A stretch of 64,000 nt of DNA, from contig CAIXUZ010000040.1 of NCBI GenBank assembly GCA_903922735.1, forward strand, positions 1-64,000, in the 5' to 3' direction. Origin of the DNA: an uncultured Verrucomicrobia subdivision 3 bacterium. Its GTDB lineage: Bacteria; Verrucomicrobiota; Verrucomicrobiia; Limisphaerales; UBA11358. This document shows positions 56,930 to 63,525 of this stretch, piece after piece; position 1 is the stretch's first letter, and every line of letters starts with the position of its first letter. The notes under the pieces are model-generated. The model was given only the letters and a program-made list of their open reading frames with translations. It did no database searches and had not been told where the DNA came from. The translations under genes and the position numbers were made by a program.

Positions 56930-57179
56930 GCTGCGGAAATTCACGGAACTGGAAGCACAGCTACGCACCATGCGATTGGAAGAACGGTGTGCGTTGGTGC
57001 CGAGAGAGGAAACCGAGCGAGAAAGAAAAACAGTTTATTGCCACCTATACCCCGAACTAATTGCCGATGACGAAAAAGAGCTGGAAGCAAAGCGGCAGGC
57101 ACTTCACACCAGATGCCCATGGCAAGACGAGGCGGATCGGAATACAGACCTCAAAAGTTGTCAGGCAATTGTCAGGTAA
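56930..57179 (+). pseudogene. Possible remnant related to the element's Rep C-terminus
   Basis: The 23 bases 56930-56952 match 58543-58565, inside the rep gene, at 22 positions and in the same reading frame (LRKFTEL). The frame continues as a charged, helical stretch to 57179 without further similarity. No start codon and no family are evident. It could be the stub of an older related element next to the attachment site. The rest of 56873-57241 shows nothing else recognisable. Confidence 0.35.
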
Positions 57180-57241
57180 AAATGTGGGTTTTGGAGTTTT
57201 AACATCCGCCGTGAAATCACAGACCCTTTGAATCCATTGTA

Positions 57242-57278
57242 AAAGAGAGATGGTGCACCCATCAGGAGTTGAACCTGA
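57242..57278. repeat. attL, 37-bp direct repeat
   Basis: Identical to 63189-63225. It contains the acceptor-stem 3' strand, CCA and part of the T-arm of tRNA-Arg (on the minus strand), plus nine further bases beyond CCA. Confidence 0.9.
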
Positions 57279-57456
57279 CAAAAGCACCAATGAACACAGC
57301 GAAACCCCTCCTAGTGGACACAAAGAGGGACACACGGAATCCGATCTTCAGAAAATAATCAATGCTTGGCCTCTGCTCTCCTGCCCTTTGAAAGCTGCTC
57401 TGCTTGCCCTCGTGCAAGCGGCGGCGGCCAAAGGCGGGGAACATGGACGCAGTTGA
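57250..57456 (+). pseudogene. Detached C-terminal tail of the element's integrase
   Basis: The frame begins MVHPSGVEP inside attL, the same residues in the same frame as the integrase C-terminus in attR, then continues for 59 codons. It includes a helix (LQKIINAWPLLSCPLKAALL) of a kind I recall at the ends of verrucomicrobial and planctomycetal integrases. As it stands it is not a gene. Joined through attP in the excised circle it would extend the integrase from 427 to 483 residues. Its stop overlaps the rep start. Confidence 0.8.
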
Positions 57457-58696
57457 ATTCAATTCTCCTGCCAATCCAGCCGAGGCACCCACATTGACCG
57501 GGGGAGGGGCTGAGGGGGCGCGCGGCGCAGCCGCGCCCCCCTCGGCCCTTCCTAGTCAAGAGAGTGATAATTGCATTGGAGAGAAAGAATCCTCCTCTGA
57601 AAGTCTTTCCCCTTATCGTCGAAAAAGTCGTTATCGGCTGATCATGGCCATTGAATGGCTGGTCAAAGAATACGGCCTTAACCAAGTCGGCTTGCTCACC
57701 CTGACATTTGGCGTCCCTGGTAGCGGTCGTGGATCACAAGCCACCCAGGAACTGCGGGAACTCGCCAAAGATTTGGACTTCGTTCAAAACCGCTGGCATT
57801 CCCTTAACTCCAACATCATTAACAAGCGTTACGCGGATTGGATTTGTATTCCTGAACCGCATCGGGATGGTGTCTGGCATCTTCATGTTGTCGTTGTCAC
57901 CAAGATGGACATTCGCACCGGAACCGATATCGAAACCTTGACCAACTACAAGCTGCCTTACTGGATGCGTCGGGGAAAACATCTGCGGAATGAAGCCTTG
58001 GCGGCGGAATGGCAAGCTTTGCGGCAAATCGCCTGCAAGTATCGCTTTGGCCGGATCGAGCTGCTGCCCATCAAAAAGACCGGAGAAGCGCTGGCCCGTT
58101 ATCTGGCTGGTTATTTGAGCAAAGCTTACCGGCTAATTCCGCCCCAAAAAAGGCACCAGCCTGAGTCAGATGAAGAAGTGGAAGAAAAGACGCCCCAGCC
58201 AAAGCGCTACCGGTTGATCCGTTTTTCTCGGGGGGTCAGCCGATTGTTCTCCATCCGCTTCTCGGTGCGCAGTTTGGGCAACTTGATTTACCGGACCCGG
58301 CTGAAAATGGCGGCGTTCATGTTGCACTTTGAGAATTACAGCGATTTTGCGGATTATTTTGGCCCGCGTTGGAATTATTACCTGGGCGACTTGATTGCGG
58401 CGATTCCGATTCCAATGATCTTTGGCAAAGAAGATTTTGAGCGGGGAATTGCGGCAAAACTGCTGAACGATTTTGCAGAAAATCCTTTTCCCTATTTGGA
58501 TGAGAAAACCGAAAAGAAACTTGAGGAGGTCAACTCCATGTTGCTGCGAAAATTCACGGAACTGGCCTGCGATGAAATGGCGGAAGCGCGGTGGAAGGAA
58601 TCTGTTAAATGGAAAGCGGACAATATTGATGTCGGGCCGCTGACGGAAGCGGATTTGCAGAGGGAATTAATAAAAGCCTCCGATGATCCGTTTTGA
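57443..58696 (+). CDS. HUH-type replication initiator-like protein
   Basis: A 417-residue protein with the hallmarks of rolling-circle Rep proteins: an early strand LLTLTFGVPG, the HUH motif in VWHLHVVVV (His about 146 and 148) and a later Tyr/Lys helix RYLAGYLSKAY (Tyr 220, 224 and 229) as the likely nicking site. The start at 57443 follows a good ribosome-binding site (GGCGGGGA); an ATG at 57404 is less likely. The first 60 residues are low-complexity and hold a strong DNA palindrome. The stop lies 25 bases from the convergent surface-protein gene. A relaxase or transposase role is the alternative. Confidence 0.72.
   Translation: MDAVEFNSPANPAEAPTLTGGGAEGARGAAAPPSALPSQESDNCIGEKESSSESLSPYRRKSRYRLIMAIEWLVKEYGLNQVGLLTLTFGVPGSGRGSQATQELRELAKDLDFVQNRWHSLNSNIINKRYADWICIPEPHRDGVWHLHVVVVTKMDIRTGTDIETLTNYKLPYWMRRGKHLRNEALAAEWQALRQIACKYRFGRIELLPIKKTGEALARYLAGYLSKAYRLIPPQKRHQPESDEEVEEKTPQPKRYRLIRFSRGVSRLFSIRFSVRSLGNLIYRTRLKMAAFMLHFENYSDFADYFGPRWNYYLGDLIAAIPIPMIFGKEDFERGIAAKLLNDFAENPFPYLDEKTEKKLEEVNSMLLRKFTELACDEMAEARWKESVKWKADNIDVGPLTEADLQRELIKASDDPF
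57507..57548. repeat. Strong GC palindrome within the rep 5' region
   Basis: GGGCTGAGGGGGCGCGCGGC pairs almost perfectly with GCCGCGCCCCCCTCGGCCC around a three-base loop. It encodes the Gly/Ala/Pro-rich part of the Rep leader. It could be a nick or conversion site for replication, or a REP element that inserted in frame. Confidence 0.6.
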
Positions 58697-58721
58697 TTCA
58701 TGGTTAAGTAATCAAATGTTC

Positions 58722-60668
58722 TTATGGAACCACCGCGCGATAAAAGCGCTGACTAGAATTGGTGGCCGCCGGATCACGGAAGGTGATTGTGGCATTGGAG
58801 CCGATAAAATTAGTCAGTGAGTTCCAGTCGATCAGGTTTGTGGAAAACTGGATGCGACCGCTCAAACCGGTGGATAATTGCAGGTTGAAGACCAGTCCGT
58901 TTGTTTTCACCGGCTGCGCATTGGTGAAGACCAGTTGCAGCGCAAACGTGTTGCTCGACACAAAACTGACGCTGTTGGTGATCGAGTAGTTGCCGCCCAG
59001 ATTCAGCGCATAGGCTTTCAGCGTGTTTGTGCCGATTACGAGCGTCAGCAAGGGCGTTTTCCAATTGGTGAAACTGTTGGTGGTCGTCGCCGGATTCCAC
59101 GCGTTGCCGTTCAATTGATACCAGATATTGCTGACCTGCCAATTGTCGCTGGCCGTCCCAGTTCCAGTCACCAAGGCGTTGGTCATCTGCTGATTATTGG
59201 TGGGCGCGGTGAAAGCGAGCGTGGGCCGGCTGGTTTCCACAAAGGTGGCGAGCAAGGTTAGGTTGGACTGCATCATGAATAGCAAGTTCGTGTAGATCAC
59301 TGTGGCGCCGCCAATCCAGTTGGTTGAAACCGTCCAGTTCGTGAACACAAAGCCCGTGGCGGGGGCGGAGGTGATGCTGTAATTACGGCCAATTTCCAGC
59401 CAAACGTTACTGTAGTTGGGTGAAATCATTCCTTTGCCGGTGGTGCTAATTTGCAATTGATTGGTCACAATATATTGGAAACTCACATTGGTAGTGGCGG
59501 AAACATTGCCGGTGGTGTCGGTGGCATAAGCCGCCACCGTGTTGGTTCCGGGCACCAGATTCAGCGTGGCATACCAATTAGTCCAGGCGTTGGTGGTGGT
59601 GGCGTTGCTCCAAGTCAGGCCGTTGAGCTGATATTGCACACTAGCAACCGCCACGTTATCAGTCGCTGTCCCTTGAACGGTGAACACGGCGTTGCTCCAG
59701 CGCTGGTTAATTGTGGGGGACGTGATGGTGACCGACGGTGAAGGTGATAACGCCACCGTTGGCCACCCAGCATATGTTGTTCCCCAGTCAGTGTTATTTG
59801 TAAAGTAATAAGCTGTGGCATTACCTGTATTTGAAAAATACGAGCTCCCGAGATTAGGAGGCTGGCCATAAAAATATACCGAGGTAAGATTATTGCACCA
59901 ATCAAATACACCCATATCAATATAATTTACATTGCTTGGTATAACTATATTAACCAAGCTATAACACGCAAAGAACGCGCTTCTGTTAATGCTGGTGACG
60001 CTGTTTGGTATTGTAATACTGACCAGATTGGTGCAAGCATAAAATAAAGAATCAGGTATGTTGGTCAGGCTATTTGGAAGAGTTACGCTCGCTAATTTCT
60101 TACAAAAATAGAATGCGCCCATTCCAATGCTCGTAAAATTGTTTGGAATTGTAATATTGGTCAAACTAACGCAATTAGCGAAAGCTTGCGGGCCGATGCT
60201 AGATACATTGCTTGAAATATTTATGGTCGCCAGACTGCTGCAATAAGCAAAAGCCCCGCCACCGATGCTGGTGACACTGTTTGGAATTGCTATCCCCTTC
60301 AGACTGCTACAACCAAAAAACGTGTTGGTATTTATTCTGGGTAGGTTATTTGGTAATAGTACATTGGTTAAACCGGTACAAGAATAGAAAGCGCCGTCTC
60401 CAATGCTTACGATGCTGTCTGGAAGTGTGATGCTGACCAGATTCTGGTATTGAAAAAATGCTTGTCCGCCAATTCTTGTGACTGGATACCCGTTAGTAGA
60501 ACTAGGGATGTTTAATGAAGTTGGACTCCCAGCATAATAACAACCTGTTATTGTAATCTCACCGCTATTGGTCGTATATATTAATTGTGCCTCCACCACA
60601 CCTGGCAGTCCCAACGTCAAAATTAATCCAAGAATTCTACTAAAATTATTGATAAATTTGTTTTTCAT
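58722..60668 (-). CDS. BspA-like leucine-rich-repeat surface protein (element cargo)
   Basis: A 648-residue secreted protein. The start at 60668 (MKNKFINNFSRILGLILTLG) gives a signal ending near VEA; an ATG four codons upstream also exists. Residues about 55-270 form nine or so LRR_5/BspA repeats with the pattern ITIPNSVTSIG..AF..C.SL. Two Ig-like modules with the pattern SVTITSPTINQRWSNA ... GTATDNVAVASV follow, and the end carries the 'FSTNLIDWNSL ... QRFYRAVVP' module that I associate with verrucomicrobial surface proteins. Surface binding or adhesion is the likely role. Lower GC than its neighbours. Confidence 0.85.
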   Translation of the reverse strand: MKNKFINNFSRILGLILTLGLPGVVEAQLIYTTNSGEITITGCYYAGSPTSLNIPSSTNGYPVTRIGGQAFFQYQNLVSITLPDSIVSIGDGAFYSCTGLTNVLLPNNLPRINTNTFFGCSSLKGIAIPNSVTSIGGGAFAYCSSLATINISSNVSSIGPQAFANCVSLTNITIPNNFTSIGMGAFYFCKKLASVTLPNSLTNIPDSLFYACTNLVSITIPNSVTSINRSAFFACYSLVNIVIPSNVNYIDMGVFDWCNNLTSVYFYGQPPNLGSSYFSNTGNATAYYFTNNTDWGTTYAGWPTVALSPSPSVTITSPTINQRWSNAVFTVQGTATDNVAVASVQYQLNGLTWSNATTTNAWTNWYATLNLVPGTNTVAAYATDTTGNVSATTNVSFQYIVTNQLQISTTGKGMISPNYSNVWLEIGRNYSITSAPATGFVFTNWTVSTNWIGGATVIYTNLLFMMQSNLTLLATFVETSRPTLAFTAPTNNQQMTNALVTGTGTASDNWQVSNIWYQLNGNAWNPATTTNSFTNWKTPLLTLVIGTNTLKAYALNLGGNYSITNSVSFVSSNTFALQLVFTNAQPVKTNGLVFNLQLSTGLSGRIQFSTNLIDWNSLTNFIGSNATITFRDPAATNSSQRFYRAVVP

Positions 60669-60670
60669 TT

Positions 60671-60799
60671 TTATAGCCATTGGTTGACGCGTGCGATGGC
60701 GCTGTTGATGACGCAGTCGGTGAATGACAGCACAACTAAAGCCAGACTCAGCAGACCGATTATTTTGTCTTGCATTGTTGTTGGTTGACTAGGTTTCAT
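60671..60799 (-). CDS. Small membrane peptide upstream of the surface-protein gene
   Basis: A 42-codon frame (MKPSQPTTMQDKIIGLLSLA...) with one hydrophobic helix (IIGLLSLALVVLSF) and a C-terminal NQWL. Its stop lies two bases before the ATG of the LRR protein, and the alternative LRR ATG at 60680 lies inside it, so translational coupling is plausible. There is no homologue I can name, and a chance frame is possible. Confidence 0.4.
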   Translation of the reverse strand: MKPSQPTTMQDKIIGLLSLALVVLSFTDCVINSAIARVNQWL

Positions 60800-60951
60800 G
60801 GTTATTCACTTTCTACAGGACATACATTCTCGTTGAAGCCCCCCCCTTAATGACACACCTAATCTTGCGATATATTAGACTTATATTGCGTCGTTCATCC
60901 GTCACATTTTTACGTTACGAGCGACGCCCATGCGCCAGCCCATCAAGACGG

Positions 60952-61000
60952 AAGCGGCGTTGAGTTCGCAGCTCTACAAGCGGAGAATTCAACGCCGCTT
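60952..61000. repeat. Perfect 12-bp inverted repeat, 25-base loop
   Basis: AAGCGGCGTTGA (60952-60963) and TCAACGCCGCTT (60989-61000) are exact complements. The arms extend no further. No T-run follows. Confidence 0.75.
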
Positions 61001-61016
61001 CGGTCGCGCCTACTAG

Positions 61017-61118
61017 TTCGGCAGAGGGACGGAATTCGGCTGACGGAATGAAGCGCTGGCTTGATCTAACTCACGGATAAAAGCGAATCCAAGCCAGCGC
61101 GGAATGCAGTCTGCCGAA
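61017..61118. repeat. Nested inverted repeats (8-bp outer, 11-bp inner)
   Basis: Outer arms TTCGGCAG (61017-61024) and CTGCCGAA (61111-61118) enclose perfect inner arms GCGCTGGCTTG (61053-61063) and CAAGCCAGCGC (61090-61100) with a 26-base loop. Loop size is close to that of the neighbouring repeat at 60952. Confidence 0.7.
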
Positions 61119-61137
61119 TTTGGTCACGAAACAGCAT

Positions 61138-61165
61138 TTGACACTCGTGAAACAAATGATACAAT
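61138..61165 (+). promoter_or_regulatory. Near-consensus promoter of the element's HTH-integrase operon
   Basis: TTGACA (61138-61143) and TACAAT (61160-61165) are separated by 16 bases. The expected transcript start lies only a few bases before the ATG at 61175, where no ribosome-binding site is visible, so the mRNA may be leaderless. Similar units (CACGAAACAGCATTT and CGTGAAACAAATGAT) overlap the promoter and could be operator sites. Confidence 0.65.
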
Positions 61166-61174
61166 TAAACGCAT

Positions 61175-61714
61175 ATGAGTCACGACAATCAAAAAGCATT
61201 TGATTTGACCGAGGTCGGAAAGAAGTTGGTGGGCCACTCCAAGTCCGCCGAATTCACCGCCACGCATGGTCTGATCATTGATTTGTTCCCGTTTGTTTTT
61301 GAAGCTTCGGAACGGATGAGTGCGCGGGCCATTCAACGTTTCTTGGAGCAGGAACAAGGCATCAAGTTGAGCCAGGTGACCATCAGCCGGGCATTGAGTG
61401 ACCCAAAGAAAAGCTGGCAGTCGTATTTTAAGACCCTTGAACCATCGGTGATTATCATGGCCAAATGGTGCCGGTCAACCGCCTTCAAATTTTTATTTTA
61501 CAGCAAGCATGAGTTTGAAACCCGCACCGGACCTGACTTTGAAAGCTCGCTCGGGCGGGCGTTTGGTCAAGGCGTGAGAGCCTTGCTGATTCCTGATAAA
61601 GTTGCGGCTCAAAACGAGCTATTGCAAAAATGGTTCAGCATTGGCCTGGCGACTCGGCTCAAGGCAAAACCCTATCTGGAAGAGTGTTTGATGGCACTGG
61701 CGGATAAAATTTAA
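61175..61714 (+). CDS. Element-encoded protein of unknown function, possible DNA-binding
   Basis: A 179-residue protein. A central segment (SARAIQRFLEQEQGIKLSQV then TISRALSDP) reads like a helix-turn-helix with a recognition helix. No other motif was recognised. It is the first gene after the promoter at 61138; its stop overlaps the next ATG by one base. Its position before the excisionase-like and integrase genes suggests a regulatory or control role in the element. Confidence 0.55.
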   Translation: MSHDNQKAFDLTEVGKKLVGHSKSAEFTATHGLIIDLFPFVFEASERMSARAIQRFLEQEQGIKLSQVTISRALSDPKKSWQSYFKTLEPSVIIMAKWCRSTAFKFLFYSKHEFETRTGPDFESSLGRAFGQGVRALLIPDKVAAQNELLQKWFSIGLATRLKAKPYLEECLMALADKI

Positions 61715-61938
61715 TGGACATGGGCGAGCAAATAAACATCAGCATTGATCTTAAAAGATTGATCGGCCTCGACAAGGTGGCCGCGATGCTGGACATCAGC
61801 GTGCGGGAAGTCCAACGACGGATTGCCGCCAATGATTTGCCTCGACCAGTCAAGATTGGCCGTTTGTCCAAGCTGCCGATGGAGGAAGTTTTGGGTTACA
61901 TTGATCGGCTGAAGCGCCAGCGAAACGGCAATCATTAA
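61714..61938 (+). CDS. Excisionase-like small HTH protein
   Basis: A 74-residue protein of the MerR/HTH_17-like type used by excisionases (Xis). The segment LDKVAAMLDISVREVQRRI followed by NDLPRPVKIGRLSKLPMEEV matches the helix-turn-helix and wing layout of such proteins. The ATG overlaps the stop of the upstream gene (TAATG). It lies 13 bases before the integrase gene. A role in directing the integrase toward excision is inferred from size, fold and position. Confidence 0.75.
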   Translation: MDMGEQINISIDLKRLIGLDKVAAMLDISVREVQRRIAANDLPRPVKIGRLSKLPMEEVLGYIDRLKRQRNGNH

Positions 61939-61951
61939 TAGGAGAATTGTC

Positions 61952-63235
61952 ATGCAAGAACATGTATTCAAACGCAAGCGGCGGATTGGTGGCAAATTGG
62001 TGTCGTCGCGCTGCTATTACGGCCATTACACGCTGCCGGGCGATTCACGGCAGCGCACCGTTCTTCTTAAAACCACGGACAAGCAAGTTGCCCAGGCGGA
62101 ACTTCATAAAATTGTCCAGACAGCGGAGCGGGAAGCGGCTGGCGTCGGGGTGCCAAAGCATCTGCTAGCTTCCGCGCAAAAAACGTTGACGGCTCACATG
62201 GAGGATTTTCTGGCTGACTTGCTGGCCAGCGGTCGCGATGAAATGTATTTGGCCAATCTCCGGTGCCGTTTGAAAGCCCTTTTCAAAGATTGCGGTTGGC
62301 AGTATCCGAAAGATGTCACGGCTGATTCCTTCATGACTTGGCGCGGGGCGCAAACTTTGGCGGCCAAGACTTTGAACGATTATTTGGATGCGGCCAACGC
62401 GCTGCTCAAATGGATGCAACGCGCTGCGCGTCTGGAGGTCAACCCGCTGCAAGCTGTCCGCAAGGTCAAGACGGCGGGGCGTGAAAAAGTCAAACGGCGG
62501 GCTTTGGCTGATGAGCAGGTGCGGCGGTTGTTGGAAGTGGCTGGCCCGCGCAAATCGGTATATCTGACGGCAATCAATACGGGACTGCGTCGCGCCGAGT
62601 TGGCGGCTTTGCAGAAGGCCGATTGTATCCTTTACGGGGACAACCCCTGTCTGAAGGTTCGCGGCTCTACGACCAAGAATGAAAAGGATGTGACGATTTG
62701 GCTGAATCAGGAAGTGGCGGCGGAATTGAAAAACCTGGTCAAGCTGGGCGAGTGTTCAAGTGAGCCGGTGTTTGAAAGCCTCCCGGACATGGATCAGTAT
62801 CGGAAAGATTTGGCAGCGGCGGAAATCCCCTATCTGGATGAGCAGGGCCGGCGCGCTGACTTCCATGCGTTGCGCCACACGCTGGCCACCAATCTGGCTC
62901 GCAGCGGTGTCCTGCCACGCGTTGCCATGGAATTCATGCGCCACAGTGAAATGAGGCTGACCAATAAAACTTACACGGATGTGTCGTGTTTGCCGATGGC
63001 AGAAGCGGCGGAAATGCTGCCACAGTTTTTGGAGAAAAAAGGGACACAGAAAGGGATACACGGGGCAGGCGCGGAGGGTCTTAAGCCGTCGTGCGCTGTC
63101 GCAAATCAAATCAGGGTGGGAGAGCAGGAAAGCATTGATAATAAAGGCGGGGGTCTGGTTCCGTCGTTGGCTGTCGCGGAGTGTCGCGAAAGAGAGATGG
63201 TGCACCCATCAGGAGTTGAACCTGAAACCTGCTGA
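61952..63235 (+). CDS. Tyrosine recombinase (integrase), C-terminus set by the attachment site
   Basis: A 427-residue integrase with a good ribosome-binding site (AGGAGAA). Catalytic residues are visible in order: Arg about 213 (TGLRRAEL), Lys 242 (TTKNEKD), His 305 and Arg 308 (HALRH), His 331 (MRHSEM) and Tyr 341 (NKTYTDV). An N-terminal arm-type and a core-binding domain precede them. The last 13 codons lie in attR and the tRNA-Arg gene (MVHPSGVEP then ETC and stop). In the excised circle the frame would instead run into the 59-codon tail at 57280-57456. Confidence 0.95.
   Translation: MQEHVFKRKRRIGGKLVSSRCYYGHYTLPGDSRQRTVLLKTTDKQVAQAELHKIVQTAEREAAGVGVPKHLLASAQKTLTAHMEDFLADLLASGRDEMYLANLRCRLKALFKDCGWQYPKDVTADSFMTWRGAQTLAAKTLNDYLDAANALLKWMQRAARLEVNPLQAVRKVKTAGREKVKRRALADEQVRRLLEVAGPRKSVYLTAINTGLRRAELAALQKADCILYGDNPCLKVRGSTTKNEKDVTIWLNQEVAAELKNLVKLGECSSEPVFESLPDMDQYRKDLAAAEIPYLDEQGRRADFHALRHTLATNLARSGVLPRVAMEFMRHSEMRLTNKTYTDVSCLPMAEAAEMLPQFLEKKGTQKGIHGAGAEGLKPSCAVANQIRVGEQESIDNKGGGLVPSLAVAECREREMVHPSGVEPETC
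63189..63225. repeat. attR, 37-bp direct repeat within tRNA-Arg and int
   Basis: Identical to 57242-57278. It covers the 3' end of the tRNA-Arg gene (opposite strand) and the end of the integrase gene at the same time. Confidence 0.9.
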
Positions 63236-63274
63236 TCCGTAGTCAGCCGCTCTATCCAATTGAGCTATGGGTGC
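63198..63274 (-). tRNA. tRNA-Arg (anticodon ACG), integration target
   Basis: On the minus strand a cloverleaf is readable: acceptor stem GCACCCA / TGGGTGC, D-arm with AGCTCAATTGGATAGAGC, anticodon ACG in the CTACGGA loop, T-arm with GGTTCAACTCC, discriminator A and encoded CCA. The gene is intact; its 3' part doubles as attR. Reads CGN arginine codons after A-to-I editing. Confidence 0.95.
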
Positions 63275-63525
63275 AACCTTGATTGCCCAATTTAAAACCA
63301 CGCCTTCTTGCCTGAAGCGTGCGGGCCGCTTTTTGTGCCAAGTTTAGGCATCCCTGGTCGCCTGCATTGGCCCCCACCAATGCCGAGCGGGTCAATTTTC
63401 AATCCCGTTGCCAAGGGAGTCAAACTATCAGAAAGGGTTTGGCGACCGCAAGCGCAGAATCGCCGGAAAGTCTTTGACCGGAGGGCGTGGCTCTGTTTCC
63501 CTGTCCGGCAACTTTGCATTGGCCG

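Larger units (their letters stand above)
60800..61137. other. Structured non-coding control region of the element
   Basis: No protein gene is supported. The region separates the divergent cargo and integrase operons and holds two perfect hairpin-forming repeats and an enclosing third repeat (listed separately). It is the best candidate in the element for an origin or a structured RNA. Confidence 0.5.
57242..63225. mobile_element. Integrated element in tRNA-Arg(ACG), 5,947-bp inferred circle
   Basis: Identical 37-bp repeats at 57242-57278 and 63189-63225 bound the element; the right copy is the 3' end of tRNA-Arg. Inside are an HUH-type Rep-like gene, a BspA-like surface protein gene (opposite strand), a small membrane ORF, a non-coding region with perfect inverted repeats, and an operon of an unknown HTH-like protein, an excisionase-like protein and a tyrosine integrase. 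The cargo gene is visibly poorer in GC than the chromosome. There are no conjugation genes and no phage structural genes. The combination of integrase and HUH Rep suggests a small element with an excised, possibly self-replicating circular form. Confidence 0.88.

Noticed and set aside
57250..57456. Independent 68-residue gene starting in attL
   Set aside because: Its first residues are tRNA-derived and identical to the integrase end; it is better explained as the detached integrase tail.
58722..60668. LRR repeats as a tandem DNA repeat
   Set aside because: The periodicity is at protein level; the DNA units have diverged and do not form a simple repeat array.
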